Positions 19,656 to 30,984 are shown, counted from the first letter of the stretch. The stretch is DNA of 64,000 nucleotides from Massilia oculi (GCF_003143515.1 NZ_CP029343.1:3472001-3536000), one strand, 5' to 3'. Translations and numbers: made by a program. Notes: generated from the sequence alone by a model not told the origin.

Positions 19656-20759
19656 ATGCCATTTCGTAAAGAACCGCCTCACATGCACGGCGCCGTGTCG
19701 CACAGCGCGATCGTCCTGGTCAACCTCGGCACCCCCGACGAGCCGACCCGCTCGAGCGTGCGCCGCTACCTGAAGCAGTTCCTGTCCGATCCGCGCGTGG
19801 TCGAGATCCCCAGCCGCATCTGGTGGTTCATCCTGAACCTGTTCATCCTGCCGTTCCGCTCCGGCCAGTCGGCCGCCAAGTACCGCACCATCTGGACCCG
19901 CGAAGGCTCGCCCTTGCGCATCCACACCGCCCGGCAGGCGGAAAAACTGCATGCCGTGCTGGCCGAACGCGGCCATGAAGACGTCCAAGTGGCGATGGCC
20001 ATGCGCTACGGCACGCCGTCCCTGCCCGACGTGCTCGATCAACTGAAGGCCGACGGTTGCGACCGCATCGTCGTGCTGCCCGCCTACCCGCAGTATTCCG
20101 GCACCACCACCGCCTCGATCTGGGATTCGGTGTTCCAGCACTACGCGCACGTGCGCAACGTGCCCGAGCTGCGCCTGGTGAAGCACTACCACGACCACGA
20201 AGGCTATATCAACGCGCTGCGCGACAGCGTGCAGGCCCACTGGGACGCCCACGGCCGCGGCCAGAAGCTGGTGATGAGCTTCCACGGCACGCCCAAGCGC
20301 ACCCTCGAGCTGGGCGACCCGTATTTCTGCGAGTGCCAGAAGACCGGGCGCCTGCTGGCCGAGGCGCTCGGCCTCGCGCCGGACGACTACCTGGTCACCT
20401 TCCAGTCGCGCTTCGGCAAGGCCGAATGGCTGCAGCCGTACACCGCGCCGACCGTGCAGCAGCTGGCGCGCGACGGCGTCGAGCGCATCGACGTGATCTG
20501 TCCGGGCTTCACCAGCGACTGCCTCGAGACGCTGGAAGAGATCTCGATGGAAGTGCGGCACGACTTCGAAGCCAATGGCGGCAAGGAGTTCCACTACATT
20601 CCCTGCCTGAACGCGTCGCCGTCCTGGATCCGCGGCATGGCCGAGATCGCCGAGCAGCACCTGATCGGCTGGTCCACGATCCAGAACCCGGCCCAGCGCG
20701 AGGCACGCCGACTCGACGCCGAGCGCGGCGCGCAGAACGCGGCCCGCCTGGGCGCCTGA
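19656..20759 (+). CDS. hemH: Ferrochelatase
   Basis: Inserts ferrous iron into protoporphyrin IX, the last step of haem synthesis, at the inner face of the cytoplasmic membrane. 367 residues. The start region AIVLVNLGTPDEPTRSSVRRYLKQFLSDPRVVE and the active-site motif LVMSFHGTPKR are diagnostic, and VICPGFTSDCLETLEEI holds the second conserved site. It lies directly upstream of the grpE heat-shock promoter, the order usual in betaproteobacteria. Confidence 0.96.
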   Translation: MPFRKEPPHMHGAVSHSAIVLVNLGTPDEPTRSSVRRYLKQFLSDPRVVEIPSRIWWFILNLFILPFRSGQSAAKYRTIWTREGSPLRIHTARQAEKLHAVLAERGHEDVQVAMAMRYGTPSLPDVLDQLKADGCDRIVVLPAYPQYSGTTTASIWDSVFQHYAHVRNVPELRLVKHYHDHEGYINALRDSVQAHWDAHGRGQKLVMSFHGTPKRTLELGDPYFCECQKTGRLLAEALGLAPDDYLVTFQSRFGKAEWLQPYTAPTVQQLARDGVERIDVICPGFTSDCLETLEEISMEVRHDFEANGGKEFHYIPCLNASPSWIRGMAEIAEQHLIGWSTIQNPAQREARRLDAERGAQNAARLGA

Positions 20760-20910
20760 CCTGTTCCACACCCGGCATGCCGGCACCAGGCCGGCATCGA
20801 TACCAAGGGCGTCCGCAAGCGCTTGCTTATTGACAACCTGCTAAAATGCCAGGTTGTTGGTGCTGGGTGCCGTATTGATCCGTTTTTTACATGGCATCTC
20901 TGCAATTCCC

Positions 20911-20936
20911 CTTGAAATTGTAGGAGATCGCCCCAT
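20911..20936 (+). promoter_or_regulatory. Sigma-32 heat-shock promoter of grpE
   Basis: CTTGAA at 20911-20916 and CCCCAT at 20931-20936, separated by 14 bases, match the RpoH consensus. The grpE start codon lies about 70 bp downstream. No CIRCE element for HrcA was seen nearby. Confidence 0.85.
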
Positions 20937-21006
20937 CTGGGGCGCTGTGTATCGATCAGGATACGTTTTCAACTCAGCCAAGTCCTTGATTCTAGGAGTT
21001 TTTCCG

Positions 21007-21582
21007 ATGCAAGACCAAGAAAACAAAGAGGTGCTCGACCAGCAAGCTGGCGAAGCGCCTGCCGCTGACGCCACCGGGGCTGCGACCGAACAAACCGCGG
21101 CGCCGGCCGCTCCGTCCGCAGAGCCAAGCCTCGAAGAACAACTGAGCGCCACCGAAGCCAAGCTGGCCGAGATGCATGACGCCTTCATGCGCGCCAAGGC
21201 CGAAGCCGACAATATCCGCCGCCGCGCCCAGGAAGACGTGAGCAAGGCCCATAAATTCGCCATCGAAAGCTTCGCCGAGGCCATGGTGCCGGTGCGCGAC
21301 AGCCTGGAAATGGCCGTCAAGGTCGAAGCCCCGACGGTCGAGTCGATCAAGGAAGGCGTCGAAATGACCCTCAAGCAGCTCACCGCCGCCTTCGAGAAGA
21401 ACCGCCTGGTCGAAGTGATGCCGCAGGCGGGCGACAAGCTGGACCCGAACAAGCACCAGGCCGTGGCCGTCGTGCCGTCGGAACAGGAAGCCAATACGGT
21501 GGTCACCGTGCTGCAGAAGGGCTATATGATCGCCGACCGCCTGCTGCGTCCGGCCATCGTGACCGCCGCGGCGCCGAAATAA
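21007..21582 (+). CDS. grpE: Nucleotide exchange factor GrpE
   Basis: Releases ADP from DnaK in the Hsp70 chaperone cycle. 191 residues: an acidic, Ala/Glu-rich disordered N-terminus, a long helix ([35 protein letters not shown]), and the C-terminal beta domain ending in [21 protein letters not shown], which is diagnostic. The start follows AGGAGT; the open frame extends 51 codons upstream through the promoter and is not coding there. Confidence 0.96.
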   Translation: MQDQENKEVLDQQAGEAPAADATGAATEQTAAPAAPSAEPSLEEQLSATEAKLAEMHDAFMRAKAEADNIRRRAQEDVSKAHKFAIESFAEAMVPVRDSLEMAVKVEAPTVESIKEGVEMTLKQLTAAFEKNRLVEVMPQAGDKLDPNKHQAVAVVPSEQEANTVVTVLQKGYMIADRLLRPAIVTAAAPK

Positions 21583-21634
21583 GGACCGGCAGCGGCATCC
21601 GTGTGTGTTCTAACCGACGCTGTCAACTGGACCA

Positions 21635-21663
21635 CTTGAAAGCACGCTGCTCCTTCCCAATAT
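21635..21663 (+). promoter_or_regulatory. Possible second sigma-32 promoter upstream of dnaK
   Basis: CTTGAA at 21635-21640 and CCCAATAT at 21656-21663 lie 15 bases apart, a weaker match to the RpoH consensus than the grpE promoter. The position, about 40 bp before dnaK, would allow extra dnaK expression independent of grpE. Confidence 0.45.
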
Positions 21664-21703
21664 TGAATCCATCAGAAATTCACAAATACTAAAGGAACAC
21701 ATC

Positions 21704-23656
<1,953 letters not shown>

Positions 23657-23696
23657 GCGTCTTTGGCGCGGGAACGGACAGTTTCCCGCGCACAGG

Positions 23697-23737
23697 CCGA
23701 GCCGATACCTTCGCTGGTTCATCGGCTCGGTTTTTTT
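23697..23737 (+). terminator. Rho-independent terminator between dnaK and dnaJ
   Basis: CCGAGCCGAT (23697-23706) pairs with ATCGGCTCGG (23721-23730), followed by seven T. A second hairpin without a T run lies just upstream (GCGCGGGAA with TTCCCGCGC, 23666-23691). It probably attenuates transcription so that dnaJ is made at a lower level than dnaK. Confidence 0.88.
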
Positions 23738-23776
23738 GATTTAAAAGAATACAGCAGATAACTTTAGGTGCCGACC

Positions 23777-24907
23777 ATGGCGAAGCGTGATTTTTACGAG
23801 ATCCTCGGGGTCGCAAAGGGTGCGTCGGAAGACGAGATCAAGAAGTCGTATCGCAAGCTTGCGATGAAGTACCACCCTGACCGCAACCCGGACAACAAGG
23901 AAGCGGAAGAGAAGTTCAAGGAGGTCAAAGAGGCCTACGAGATGCTGACCAATCCGGAGAAGCGCGAAGCGTATGACCGCTACGGTCACGCCGGCGTCGA
24001 TCCGAACAGCGGCATGGGCGGCGGCTTCGGCGGCGGCGCGGGCGGTTTCGGCGACGCCTTCGGCGACATCTTCGGCGACATCTTCGGCGGCGGCCGTGGC
24101 GGCCGCGGTGGCGGCCCGCAGGTGTACCGCGGCGCCGACCTGCGCTACAACCTCGAGATCACGCTGGAACAGGCGGCCCACGGCTTCGACACCACCATCC
24201 GCGTGCCGAGCTGGGACAAGTGCGACACCTGCCACGGCAGCGGCGCCAAGCCGGGCACCCAGCCCGTGACCTGCACCACCTGCGCCGGCCACGGCCAGGT
24301 GCGCATGCAGCAGGGCTTCTTCAGCATCCAGCAGACCTGCCCGAAATGCCATGGCAGCGGCAAGATCATCCCCGAGCCGTGCGCGGCCTGCGGCGGTGCC
24401 GGACGCATCAAGCGCAACAAGACGCTGGAAGTGAAGATCCCGGCCGGCATCGACAACGGCATGCGCATCCGCTCGTCGGGCAATGGCGAGCCGGGCACCA
24501 ATGGCGGGCCGCCGGGCGACCTGTATGTGGAGATCCACATCAAGCAGCACGCGGTGTTCCAGCGCGAAGGCGACGACCTGCATTGCGAAATGCCGATCTC
24601 GTTTTCCAAGGCGGCCCTGGGCGGCGAGATCGAGGTGCCGACCCTCACCGGCAAGGTGTCGTTCACGGTGCCCGAAGGCACCCAGACCGGCAAGACCTTC
24701 CGCCTCAAGGGCAAGGGCATCAAGAACGTGCGCTCGGGCTATACCGGCGACCTGTTCTGCCATGTGGTGGTCGAGACCCCGGTCAAGCTGACCGACAAGC
24801 AGAAGGAACTGCTGCGCGAGTTCGACCGCCTCACCAGCGAAGGCGGTTCCAAGCACAGCCCGCAGAGCAAGGGCTGGATGGACAAGGTCAAGGACTTCTT
24901 CGAATAA
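23777..24907 (+). CDS. dnaJ: Chaperone protein DnaJ (Hsp40)
   Basis: Co-chaperone that loads substrates on DnaK and stimulates its ATPase. 376 residues. The J domain opens [40 protein letters not shown] with the HPD motif, then a Gly/Phe-rich linker, four zinc-binding CxxCxGxG repeats ([32 protein letters not shown]) and the C-terminal substrate domains. The ATG following AGGTG is preferred over a GTG three codons earlier. Confidence 0.97.
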   Translation: MAKRDFYEILGVAKGASEDEIKKSYRKLAMKYHPDRNPDNKEAEEKFKEVKEAYEMLTNPEKREAYDRYGHAGVDPNSGMGGGFGGGAGGFGDAFGDIFGDIFGGGRGGRGGGPQVYRGADLRYNLEITLEQAAHGFDTTIRVPSWDKCDTCHGSGAKPGTQPVTCTTCAGHGQVRMQQGFFSIQQTCPKCHGSGKIIPEPCAACGGAGRIKRNKTLEVKIPAGIDNGMRIRSSGNGEPGTNGGPPGDLYVEIHIKQHAVFQREGDDLHCEMPISFSKAALGGEIEVPTLTGKVSFTVPEGTQTGKTFRLKGKGIKNVRSGYTGDLFCHVVVETPVKLTDKQKELLREFDRLTSEGGSKHSPQSKGWMDKVKDFFE

Positions 24908-24920
24908 GCGGCTTTGCCGA

Positions 24921-24957
24921 AACCGCCGAGCGGCACACGCCCTCGGCGGTTTTTTTT
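24921..24957 (+). terminator. Rho-independent terminator after dnaJ
   Basis: AACCGCCGAG (24921-24930) pairs with CTCGGCGGTT (24942-24951), followed by a run of T. It ends the heat-shock block. Confidence 0.93.
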
Positions 24958-25109
24958 GCCTCGCCACGCCGCTGCCGAAGGTCACGCAACGCTGTTACAC
25001 TTCACGTAATTTTGAGGAGCATCGCCGAAGCGCCCACGCGAGATGGGCCAGGCAACGTCGATCGGGACACCTTCCGCTCGACGGCAACACGACAATACAA
25101 GGAATCACG

Positions 25110-25808
25110 ATGGACAAGTACAAGACCAAGGGATTGACCGCGAGCGAGCTGTTCGAACGGAACCGCACCTGGGCCGCCTCGATGGTGGCCGAAGATCCGA
25201 ACTTCTTCAAGGCGCTGCAAGACCAGCAGGCGCCCGAATACCTGTGGATCGGCTGCTCGGACAGCCGCGTGCCGGCCAACGAGCTGCTGGGCATGGCGCC
25301 GGGCGAGCTGTTCGTCCACCGCAACATCGCCAACGTGGTCGTGCACTCCGACCTGAACTGCCTGTCGGTGCTGCAGTTCGCGATCGACGTGCTCAAGGTC
25401 AAGCACATCATCATCTGCGGCCACTACGGCTGCTCGGGCGTGCACGCGGCGCTGACCGACGGCCGCGTCGGCCTGGCCGACAACTGGCTCGGCCACGTGC
25501 GCGACGTGCGCGACAAGCATGGCAAATACCTGGGCAACGTGGTCGGCCGCGCCGCCACCAACCGCCTGGTCGAACTGAACGTGGCCGAGCAGGTCATGAA
25601 CACGGCCCACACCACCATCGTGCGCGACGCCTGGGAACGCGGCCAGCCGCTGACCATCCACAGCTGGGTGTACGGCGTGCACGACGGCCTGCTGCGCGAC
25701 CTTGGCATCACCATCAGCAGCTTCGAAGAAATCGCGCCCAAGCTCGAGCGCGTGCTGAGCGGCTACGTGGACGGCGGAGAAGTGCGTGACGAACGCCGCG
25801 GACAGTGA
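25110..25808 (+). CDS. can: Beta-class carbonic anhydrase
   Basis: Interconverts CO2 and bicarbonate in the cytoplasm. 232 residues. Zinc ligands and the catalytic dyad are in place: C49, D51 and R53 in WIGCSDSRVPAN, H105 and C108 in CGHYGCSGV. It is close to E. coli Can in length and motif spacing. The next gene begins inside its 3' end, overlapping by 23 bp, so translation is probably coupled. Confidence 0.96.
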   Translation: MDKYKTKGLTASELFERNRTWAASMVAEDPNFFKALQDQQAPEYLWIGCSDSRVPANELLGMAPGELFVHRNIANVVVHSDLNCLSVLQFAIDVLKVKHIIICGHYGCSGVHAALTDGRVGLADNWLGHVRDVRDKHGKYLGNVVGRAATNRLVELNVAEQVMNTAHTTIVRDAWERGQPLTIHSWVYGVHDGLLRDLGITISSFEEIAPKLERVLSGYVDGGEVRDERRGQ

Positions 25809-26154
25809 TCTCGCACGCCTGCGCGCCATCGTCCGCACCTTCGTGGACGAGCGCGACTGGGACCAGTTCCACACGCCCAAGAACCTCGCCTCGGCCCTGA
25901 GCGTCGAGGCGGCCGAGCTGCTGGAGCATTTCCAGTGGCTGCAGTCGGGCCGGCTTGACGAACTCGGCGCCGCCAAGCTGCAGGAGGTGCGCCACGAGAT
26001 GGCCGACGTGCTGGTCTACCTGGTGCGGCTGGCCGACAAGCTGGACGTCGACTTGTTGGCGGCGGTGGAAGACAAGATGGTGCTCAACCGCGCCAAATAC
26101 CCGGCCGATCAGGTGCGCGGCGACATGCGCAAGTACGACGAGTACAAGAGATAG
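25786..26154 (+). CDS. MazG-like nucleotide pyrophosphohydrolase
   Basis: 122 residues, a single all-alpha MazG-like domain of the house-cleaning NTP pyrophosphohydrolase type. The metal-binding helices are visible as SVEAAELLEHFQW (ExxE-type) and EVRHEMADVLVYLVRLADKLDVD (ExxD-type). It hydrolyses nucleoside triphosphates, perhaps non-canonical ones, to monophosphates; the substrate cannot be told. It starts at a GTG within the carbonic anhydrase gene. Confidence 0.88.
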   Translation: MTNAADSDLARLRAIVRTFVDERDWDQFHTPKNLASALSVEAAELLEHFQWLQSGRLDELGAAKLQEVRHEMADVLVYLVRLADKLDVDLLAAVEDKMVLNRAKYPADQVRGDMRKYDEYKR

Positions 26155-26158
26155 ACGG

Positions 26159-26192
26159 GCATGGCGGGCCGGCCCTCAAAGGCCCGCCATGC
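26159..26192. terminator. Hairpin at the convergent ends of the MazG-like gene and gabD
   Basis: GCATGGCGGGCC (26159-26170) pairs with GGCCCGCCATGC (26181-26192). It covers the last codons of gabD and lies directly after the MazG-like gene. No T run on either strand, so the terminator function is uncertain. Confidence 0.5.
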
Positions 26193-27630
26193 AGATGTAT
26201 TTCACGACGAGATAATCGTCGATGCCGTAGACCGAGCCTTCGCGCCCCACCCCCGATTGCTTGACGCCGCCGAACGGCGCGACCTCGGTCGAGATGATCC
26301 CCGTGTTCACGCCCACGATCCCGGTTTCGATCGCCTCGGCCACCCGCCACACGCGGCCGAGGTCGCGCGCATAGAAATACGATGCCAGCCCGAACTCGGT
26401 ATCGTTGGCCAGCTTGATCACTTCTTCCTCGGTCTTGAAGCGGAACAGCGGCGCCACCGGCCCGAAGGTTTCTTCGCGCGCCACCAGCATGTGCGGCGTC
26501 ACGCCGGTGAGCACGGTCGGCTCGAAAAAGGTCTGGCCCAGCGCATGGCGCTTGCCGCCCGCGATGAGCTTCGCCCCTTTATCCAGCGCATCGGCGATGT
26601 GCTGCTCGACCTTGCGCACCGCCTTCTCCTCGATCAGCGGTCCCTGATCGACCCCTTCCTCGCGGCCGTCGCCGACCTTCAGCTTGCCGACCGCCGCCGC
26701 CAGCTTGCGCGCGAACGCGTCGTACACGCCGTCCTGCACGTACAGGCGGTTCGCGCACACGCAGGTCTGGCCCATATTGCGGTACTTGGAGGCGATCGCA
26801 CCCTCGACCGCGGCGTCGAGGTCGGCATCGTCGAACACGATGAAGGGGGCGTTGCCGCCCAGCTCGAGCGACAGCTTCTTGATCGTCGGCGCGCATTGTT
26901 CCATCAGCAGGCGGCCCACCTCCGTCGAGCCGGTAAAGCTCAGCTTGCGCACGAGGGGATTGGCCGTCATCTCGCCGCCGATCGCGGTCGTGTCGCCGGT
27001 CACCACGCTGAACACGCCCCGGGGCACGCCGGCGCGTTCGGCCAGCACGGCCAGGGCCAGCGCCGACAGCGGGGTCAGTCCGGCGGGTTTCAGGACGATC
27101 GGGCAACCGGCGGCCAGCGCCGGCGCCACCTTGCGCGCGATCATCGCGGCCGGGAAGTTCCAGGGCGTGATCGCGGCGCACACGCCGACCGGTTCCTTGG
27201 TGACCAGGATGCGGCTGTCGGGCCAGGGCGAGGCCAGGGTCTCGCCGGCGATGCGCTTGGCCTCTTCGCCGAACCATTCGAAAAAGGCGGCGGCGTAGCC
27301 GATCTCGCCTTTCGATTCGGCCAGCGGCTTGCCCTGCTCGAGCGTCATCAGGAGCGCCAGGTCGTCGGCGTTTTCCATCATCAGGTCGTGCCACTTGCGC
27401 AGGATGGCGGCGCGTTCCTTCGCCAGCTTCTTGCGCCAGGCGGGCCAGGCCGCGTTGGCGGCCTCGATCGCGCGCCGGGTCTCGGCCGCGCCCATGCGCG
27501 GCACCGTGGCGATGGTGTCGCCGTTGGCGGGATTGGTCACGGCGGTGGTGTCCTTGCCGTCGGCATCGCACCAGGCGCCGTCGACATAGGCTTGCCGGCG
27601 CAGCAGGGAAGGGTCGGTCAGGTTCGGCAT
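26176..27630 (-). CDS. gabD: NAD(P)-dependent succinate-semialdehyde dehydrogenase
   Basis: Oxidises succinic semialdehyde to succinate, the end of putrescine/GABA catabolism. 484 residues. The aldehyde dehydrogenase core is complete: the cofactor and oxyanion segment ITPWNFP near 154-160, FTGSTEVGR near 232, catalytic E256 in LELGGNAPF and C290 in GQTCVCANR. The frame continues far upstream, but the ATG giving MPNLTDPSLL matches the family. puuD and puuA lie nearby on the other strand, supporting a putrescine-degradation role. Confidence 0.93.
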   Translation of the reverse strand: MPNLTDPSLLRRQAYVDGAWCDADGKDTTAVTNPANGDTIATVPRMGAAETRRAIEAANAAWPAWRKKLAKERAAILRKWHDLMMENADDLALLMTLEQGKPLAESKGEIGYAAAFFEWFGEEAKRIAGETLASPWPDSRILVTKEPVGVCAAITPWNFPAAMIARKVAPALAAGCPIVLKPAGLTPLSALALAVLAERAGVPRGVFSVVTGDTTAIGGEMTANPLVRKLSFTGSTEVGRLLMEQCAPTIKKLSLELGGNAPFIVFDDADLDAAVEGAIASKYRNMGQTCVCANRLYVQDGVYDAFARKLAAAVGKLKVGDGREEGVDQGPLIEEKAVRKVEQHIADALDKGAKLIAGGKRHALGQTFFEPTVLTGVTPHMLVAREETFGPVAPLFRFKTEEEVIKLANDTEFGLASYFYARDLGRVWRVAEAIETGIVGVNTGIISTEVAPFGGVKQSGVGREGSVYGIDDYLVVKYICMAGL

Positions 27631-27706
27631 GGCGGTCCTCGTCGGTCGTGTAACGGGACTCATGGTAGACCGTTTCGGGGAAGGGCGGAGCGAGGCTGGA
27701 AGAGCA

Positions 27707-27774
27707 GGACCTGCCGCGGCGCCGCCCGCGGCAAGTCCTTCAAGCCTGGCTGGCGACGTCGTCGCCGGCCAGGC
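27707..27774 (-). terminator. Two tandem hairpins after the PEP-CTERM gene
   Basis: One stem is formed by GGAC and TGCCGCGG with their complements across 27707-27738, and another by GCCTGGC (27744-27750) with GCCAGGC (27768-27774). They fill the space between the PEP-CTERM gene and gabD and would separate these genes transcriptionally. No strong T run. Confidence 0.5.
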
Positions 27775-27785
27775 CGCAGGAACGG

Positions 27786-28313
27786 TCAGCCCTTGTGGAT
27801 CCTGCGACGACGGGTGGCGGCCACCCCGAGCAGGCCGGCGCCGAGGGTGAGCAGGGTGGCCGGCTCGGGGACCTCGGATGGGGTGTTCGGCGTCACGTCG
27901 GCGGTCAGCTCCGACCATGCGAAGTTCACGGTCTGGAGCAGGCCGGAGACACGGATCGTGACGTCCAGAATGCCGGTGTCCTGCAGCGCCGTCTTGACAT
28001 CGAAGTCGTAGGTCTGGCCGAAGAGCGAGACGTTCTGGACAGTCTCGGACAGGTTTCCGTTGAAGAAGAATCTGACCGTTTCCGAACCCAGGAGAATGTC
28101 GTACAGGCGGACGTCGAGTGTTGCCCAATTCAGGGTGGCATCATCCGGTAGCCCGGACGACGTCAGGTCATGCGAGTAGGACACCGGGGTGAGGAACGTG
28201 ACAAAGCGGTCCGGTTCCGGATTATAGAGACTTGTGTATTCAATCGCATGCACGGCGCCGGTCGTCGCCAGCATCAAGACAGCAGCACCAGCCAGTTTTT
28301 TCAGGACTTTCAT
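27786..28313 (-). CDS. PEP-CTERM sorting-signal protein
   Basis: 175 residues. An N-terminal signal peptide (MKVLKKLAGAAVLMLATTGAVHA) leads into a beta-rich secreted domain (about 24-145) that I do not recognise. The C-terminus VPEPATLLTLGAGLLGVAATRRRR is a textbook PEP-CTERM tripartite signal for processing by exosortase at the outer face of the inner membrane. The ATG follows GGAGGGT. A consensus sigma-54 promoter lies about 70-80 bp upstream, in line with known RpoN control of PEP-CTERM genes. The exosortase itself is not in this window. Confidence 0.92.
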   Translation of the reverse strand: MKVLKKLAGAAVLMLATTGAVHAIEYTSLYNPEPDRFVTFLTPVSYSHDLTSSGLPDDATLNWATLDVRLYDILLGSETVRFFFNGNLSETVQNVSLFGQTYDFDVKTALQDTGILDVTIRVSGLLQTVNFAWSELTADVTPNTPSEVPEPATLLTLGAGLLGVAATRRRRIHKG

Positions 28314-28378
28314 GATTACCCTCCGTTTTGGTTTGGTTTCGAGTAACACGTCGCTTCGATTTGAAGCAAAAGCCTTGA

Positions 28379-28394
28379 TGCAATTCGCGTGCCA
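28379..28394 (-). promoter_or_regulatory. Sigma-54 promoter of the PEP-CTERM gene
   Basis: On the minus strand TGGCACGCGAATTGCA matches the -24/-12 consensus TGGCACG-N4-TTGCA exactly. The predicted transcription start is near 28368, about 55 bases before the start codon. Confidence 0.85.
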
Positions 28395-28468
28395 CGGATG
28401 AGCGTTTGATAAAAATCAAAAGCTCACCCAAAATGCATGGAAATTTGACCAACTGTATGTAATTTTGC

Positions 28469-28502
28469 CCGACACCACCAAATGGTGTAGTGACTTTGTC
28501 GG
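28469..28502. promoter_or_regulatory. Candidate enhancer site upstream of the sigma-54 promoter
   Basis: CCGACA (28469-28474) and TGTCGG (28497-28502) form an inverted repeat enclosing a second one, ACACCA/TGGTGT (28472-28488). It lies about 100-134 bp upstream of the predicted start, the normal distance for an enhancer-binding protein such as PrsR. The rest of this roughly 400-bp spacer up to puuD shows no gene. Confidence 0.5.
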
Positions 28503-28722
28503 TCTGGTTTTTCGCCGTTCACATCGATTTGAAAACGTTTCGTGACGGCCCGTAACGTGTGGGCAGGGCTCGCCAATTAACGTTAAGCTTTTGACATGGA
28601 ATCGCAGTTTTTTAGCAGATCGGCAGGAGAAGCGCTTCGTTGGCGCTGTGTTCGATCTGGATTAACGCACCGCGCAGGATCCGGCTGTTTCGGTCTCGTG
28701 CGCTCAATACAAGGTAGAAACC

Positions 28723-29501
28723 ATGCGCCCCATCGTCATCGTTCCCGCATGCACGCGTGATTTCGGCGAGCACCCGTACCACGCGGCCCAGCACAAATAC
28801 GTCGACGCCGTCACCCTCGGCGCCGATTGCGCTTCGTTCATTCTTCCTTCGCTCGGCGCGAATCTGGACCTGGATACCCTGTTCGGCACCATCGACGGCA
28901 TCATGTTGACCGGTTCGGCATCGAATGTGCATCCCAGTTATTACTCTGAGGAAGTGCTCGATCCCTCGTTGCCGCAGGACCCGGCGCGCGACCAGACCAC
29001 CTTGCCGCTGATCCGCGAGGCGGTGCGGCGCGGCGTGCCGATCATTGCGATCTGCCGCGGCTTCCAGGAGATGAACGTGGCGCTGGGCGGCAGCCTGCAC
29101 CAGGCGGTGCAAACCGTCGCCGGCAAGTTCGACCACCGCGAGAAACCCGAGCTTGGCATGGATGAGCAGTACGGTGACGCCCACAACGTCAGCCTGTGCG
29201 CCGGGGCTTGCTGGAGCGCATCCTGGGCGTGTCCGAGATTCCCGTCAATTCGCTGCACGGGCAGGGCGTGAATGAACTGGCGCCCGGCCTGACGGTCGAA
29301 GCCCTGGCGGAAGACGGCCTGGTGGAGGCGTTCACCGTGTCGAATGCGCCGGGCTTCACCCTGGCCGTGCAGTGGCATCCCGAGTGGCGCATCCAGCACA
29401 ATCCGTATTCGATGAAGATGTTCGGCGCCTTTGGCCAGGCGTGCCGCGCGTATCAGGAACGACGCTGCGAGAACCACGAACGGCGCCGGAGCGCCGGATG
29501 A
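28723..29501 (+). pseudogene. puuD: Gamma-glutamyl-gamma-aminobutyrate hydrolase PuuD, frameshifted
   Basis: A class I glutamine-amidotransferase-like hydrolase that releases GABA from gamma-glutamyl-GABA. The first 160 residues are in one frame, with the nucleophile C111 in PIIAICRGFQEMNVALGG. The rest is in the next frame from GLLERILGVSEIPVNSLHGQGVN to the catalytic VQWHPEW. The break is at the G-run 29203-29206; adding one G restores a 259-residue protein of normal length. This could be a real mutation or a homopolymer error in the assembly. It is immediately upstream of puuA. Confidence 0.88.
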
Positions 29502-29581
29502 GCGCCTCTGCCAAGGGCCCGGGACCGAGGCTCCCCGACTCTCCTGCCTTCTGCATCCTTCAACGACAGTGAGGCAACTAC

Positions 29582-30952
29582 ATGGCAATTCGCGACAACT
29601 TCAGCTATACCGATATGGAAGAGTGGCTCGACGCAAAACGGGTCACCGAGATCGAATGCCTGGTCCCCGACCTGACCGGGGTGGCGCGCGGCAAGATCCT
29701 GCCGCGCGTGAAATTCACCGATGACCGCGGCATGCGCCTGCCCGAGGTGGTGCTGGGCATGACCGTTACCGGCAACACCCCCGAGCGCGATGCTGCCTAC
29801 GAGCGCGCCATCTCGAGCATCGACCGCGACATGATCCTGCGCGCCGACCCGAGCACCATCACCATGGTGCCGTGGGCGGCCGATCCCACCGCGCAAGTGA
29901 TTCACGACTGCTACTACGCCGATGGCAGGCTGGTCGACTTCGCCCCGCGCAGCGTGCTGCGGCGCGTGCTCAAGCTGTATGAGCAGCGTGGCTGGACGCC
30001 GGTGGTGGCGCCCGAGCTGGAGTTCTATCTCACCGCCAAGAACATCGACCCCGACCTGCCGCTGGCGGCGCCGATCGGCCGCAGCGGCCGCGCCGAGACC
30101 AGCCGCCAGGTGTACAGCATCGACGCCGTCAACGAATTCGATCCGCTGTTCGAGGACATCTACGATTACTGCGAGATGATGAACCTCGACGTCGACACCT
30201 TGATCCACGAGATCGGCGCCGGCCAGATGGAGATCAACTTCCAGCACGGCGAGCCGCTGGGCCTGGCCGACAAGGTCTTCTATTTCAAGCGCACCCTGCG
30301 CGAGGCCGCGCTCAAGCACGATATGTACGCCACCTTCATGGCCAAGCCGATGGCGGGCGAGCCGGGTTCGGCGATGCACGTGCACCAGAGCGTGGTCGAC
30401 GCCGAGACCGGCAAGAACGTCTTCAGCAACGACGACGGTTCGCCATCGCCCCTGTTCCACCAATACATCGGCGGCCTGCAGCGCTACATGCCGTCGGCGA
30501 TGGCGATCGTTGCGCCTTATGTAAATTCCTACCGCCGCATCGTGCGCGAGACGGCGGCGCCGATCAACCTGCAATGGGGCATCGACAACCGCACGGTGGG
30601 CTTCCGGGTGCCGGTATCGGGCTCGCAGGATCGCCGGGTCGAGAACCGCGTGATCGGGGCCGACGCCAATCCCTACCTGGCGCTGGCGATCACGCTGGCC
30701 TGCGGCTACCTGGGCATGACGGAAGCGATCGAACCGTCACCGATGGTCGAGGGCAATGCCTACGATATGCCGGTGGAGCTGCCGCAGGGATTGTCGGAAG
30801 CGATCACCCTGCTGCGGCGCGAGGACCGGCTGCGCGACGTGCTGGGGGAGCGCTTCATCGACGTGTACACGGCGGTGAAGGAACTCGAGCACCGCGAGTT
30901 CATGCAGGTGATCAGTCCGTGGGAGCGGGAGCATTTGCTGCTGCATGTGTGA
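29582..30952 (+). CDS. puuA: Glutamine synthetase family protein, probable gamma-glutamylputrescine synthetase
   Basis: 456 residues with the glutamine synthetase catalytic fold. ATP and metal-binding motifs are visible: VVAPELEFYL (near 140), GAGQMEINFQHG (near 215), AMHVHQSVVD (near 265) and RRIVRETAAPINLQWGIDNRTVGFRVP (near 320). The N-terminal IECLVPDLTGVARGKILPR is typical of PuuA-like enzymes that glutamylate amines rather than ammonia. Adjacent puuD and nearby gabD support ligation of glutamate to putrescine. The exact amine is inferred. Confidence 0.88.
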   Translation: MAIRDNFSYTDMEEWLDAKRVTEIECLVPDLTGVARGKILPRVKFTDDRGMRLPEVVLGMTVTGNTPERDAAYERAISSIDRDMILRADPSTITMVPWAADPTAQVIHDCYYADGRLVDFAPRSVLRRVLKLYEQRGWTPVVAPELEFYLTAKNIDPDLPLAAPIGRSGRAETSRQVYSIDAVNEFDPLFEDIYDYCEMMNLDVDTLIHEIGAGQMEINFQHGEPLGLADKVFYFKRTLREAALKHDMYATFMAKPMAGEPGSAMHVHQSVVDAETGKNVFSNDDGSPSPLFHQYIGGLQRYMPSAMAIVAPYVNSYRRIVRETAAPINLQWGIDNRTVGFRVPVSGSQDRRVENRVIGADANPYLALAITLACGYLGMTEAIEPSPMVEGNAYDMPVELPQGLSEAITLLRREDRLRDVLGERFIDVYTAVKELEHREFMQVISPWEREHLLLHV

Positions 30953-30984
30953 GCCGTAGGCGCTCCGGATGGTCATGCGCTGAC

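Noticed and set aside
20760..21006. CIRCE element before grpE
   Set aside because: Looked for TTAGCACTC and its inverted copy; neither is present, so HrcA control is not supported here.
26161..28011. 616-codon plus-strand frame across gabD
   Set aside because: Antisense to gabD and to the PEP-CTERM gene; no domain recognised.
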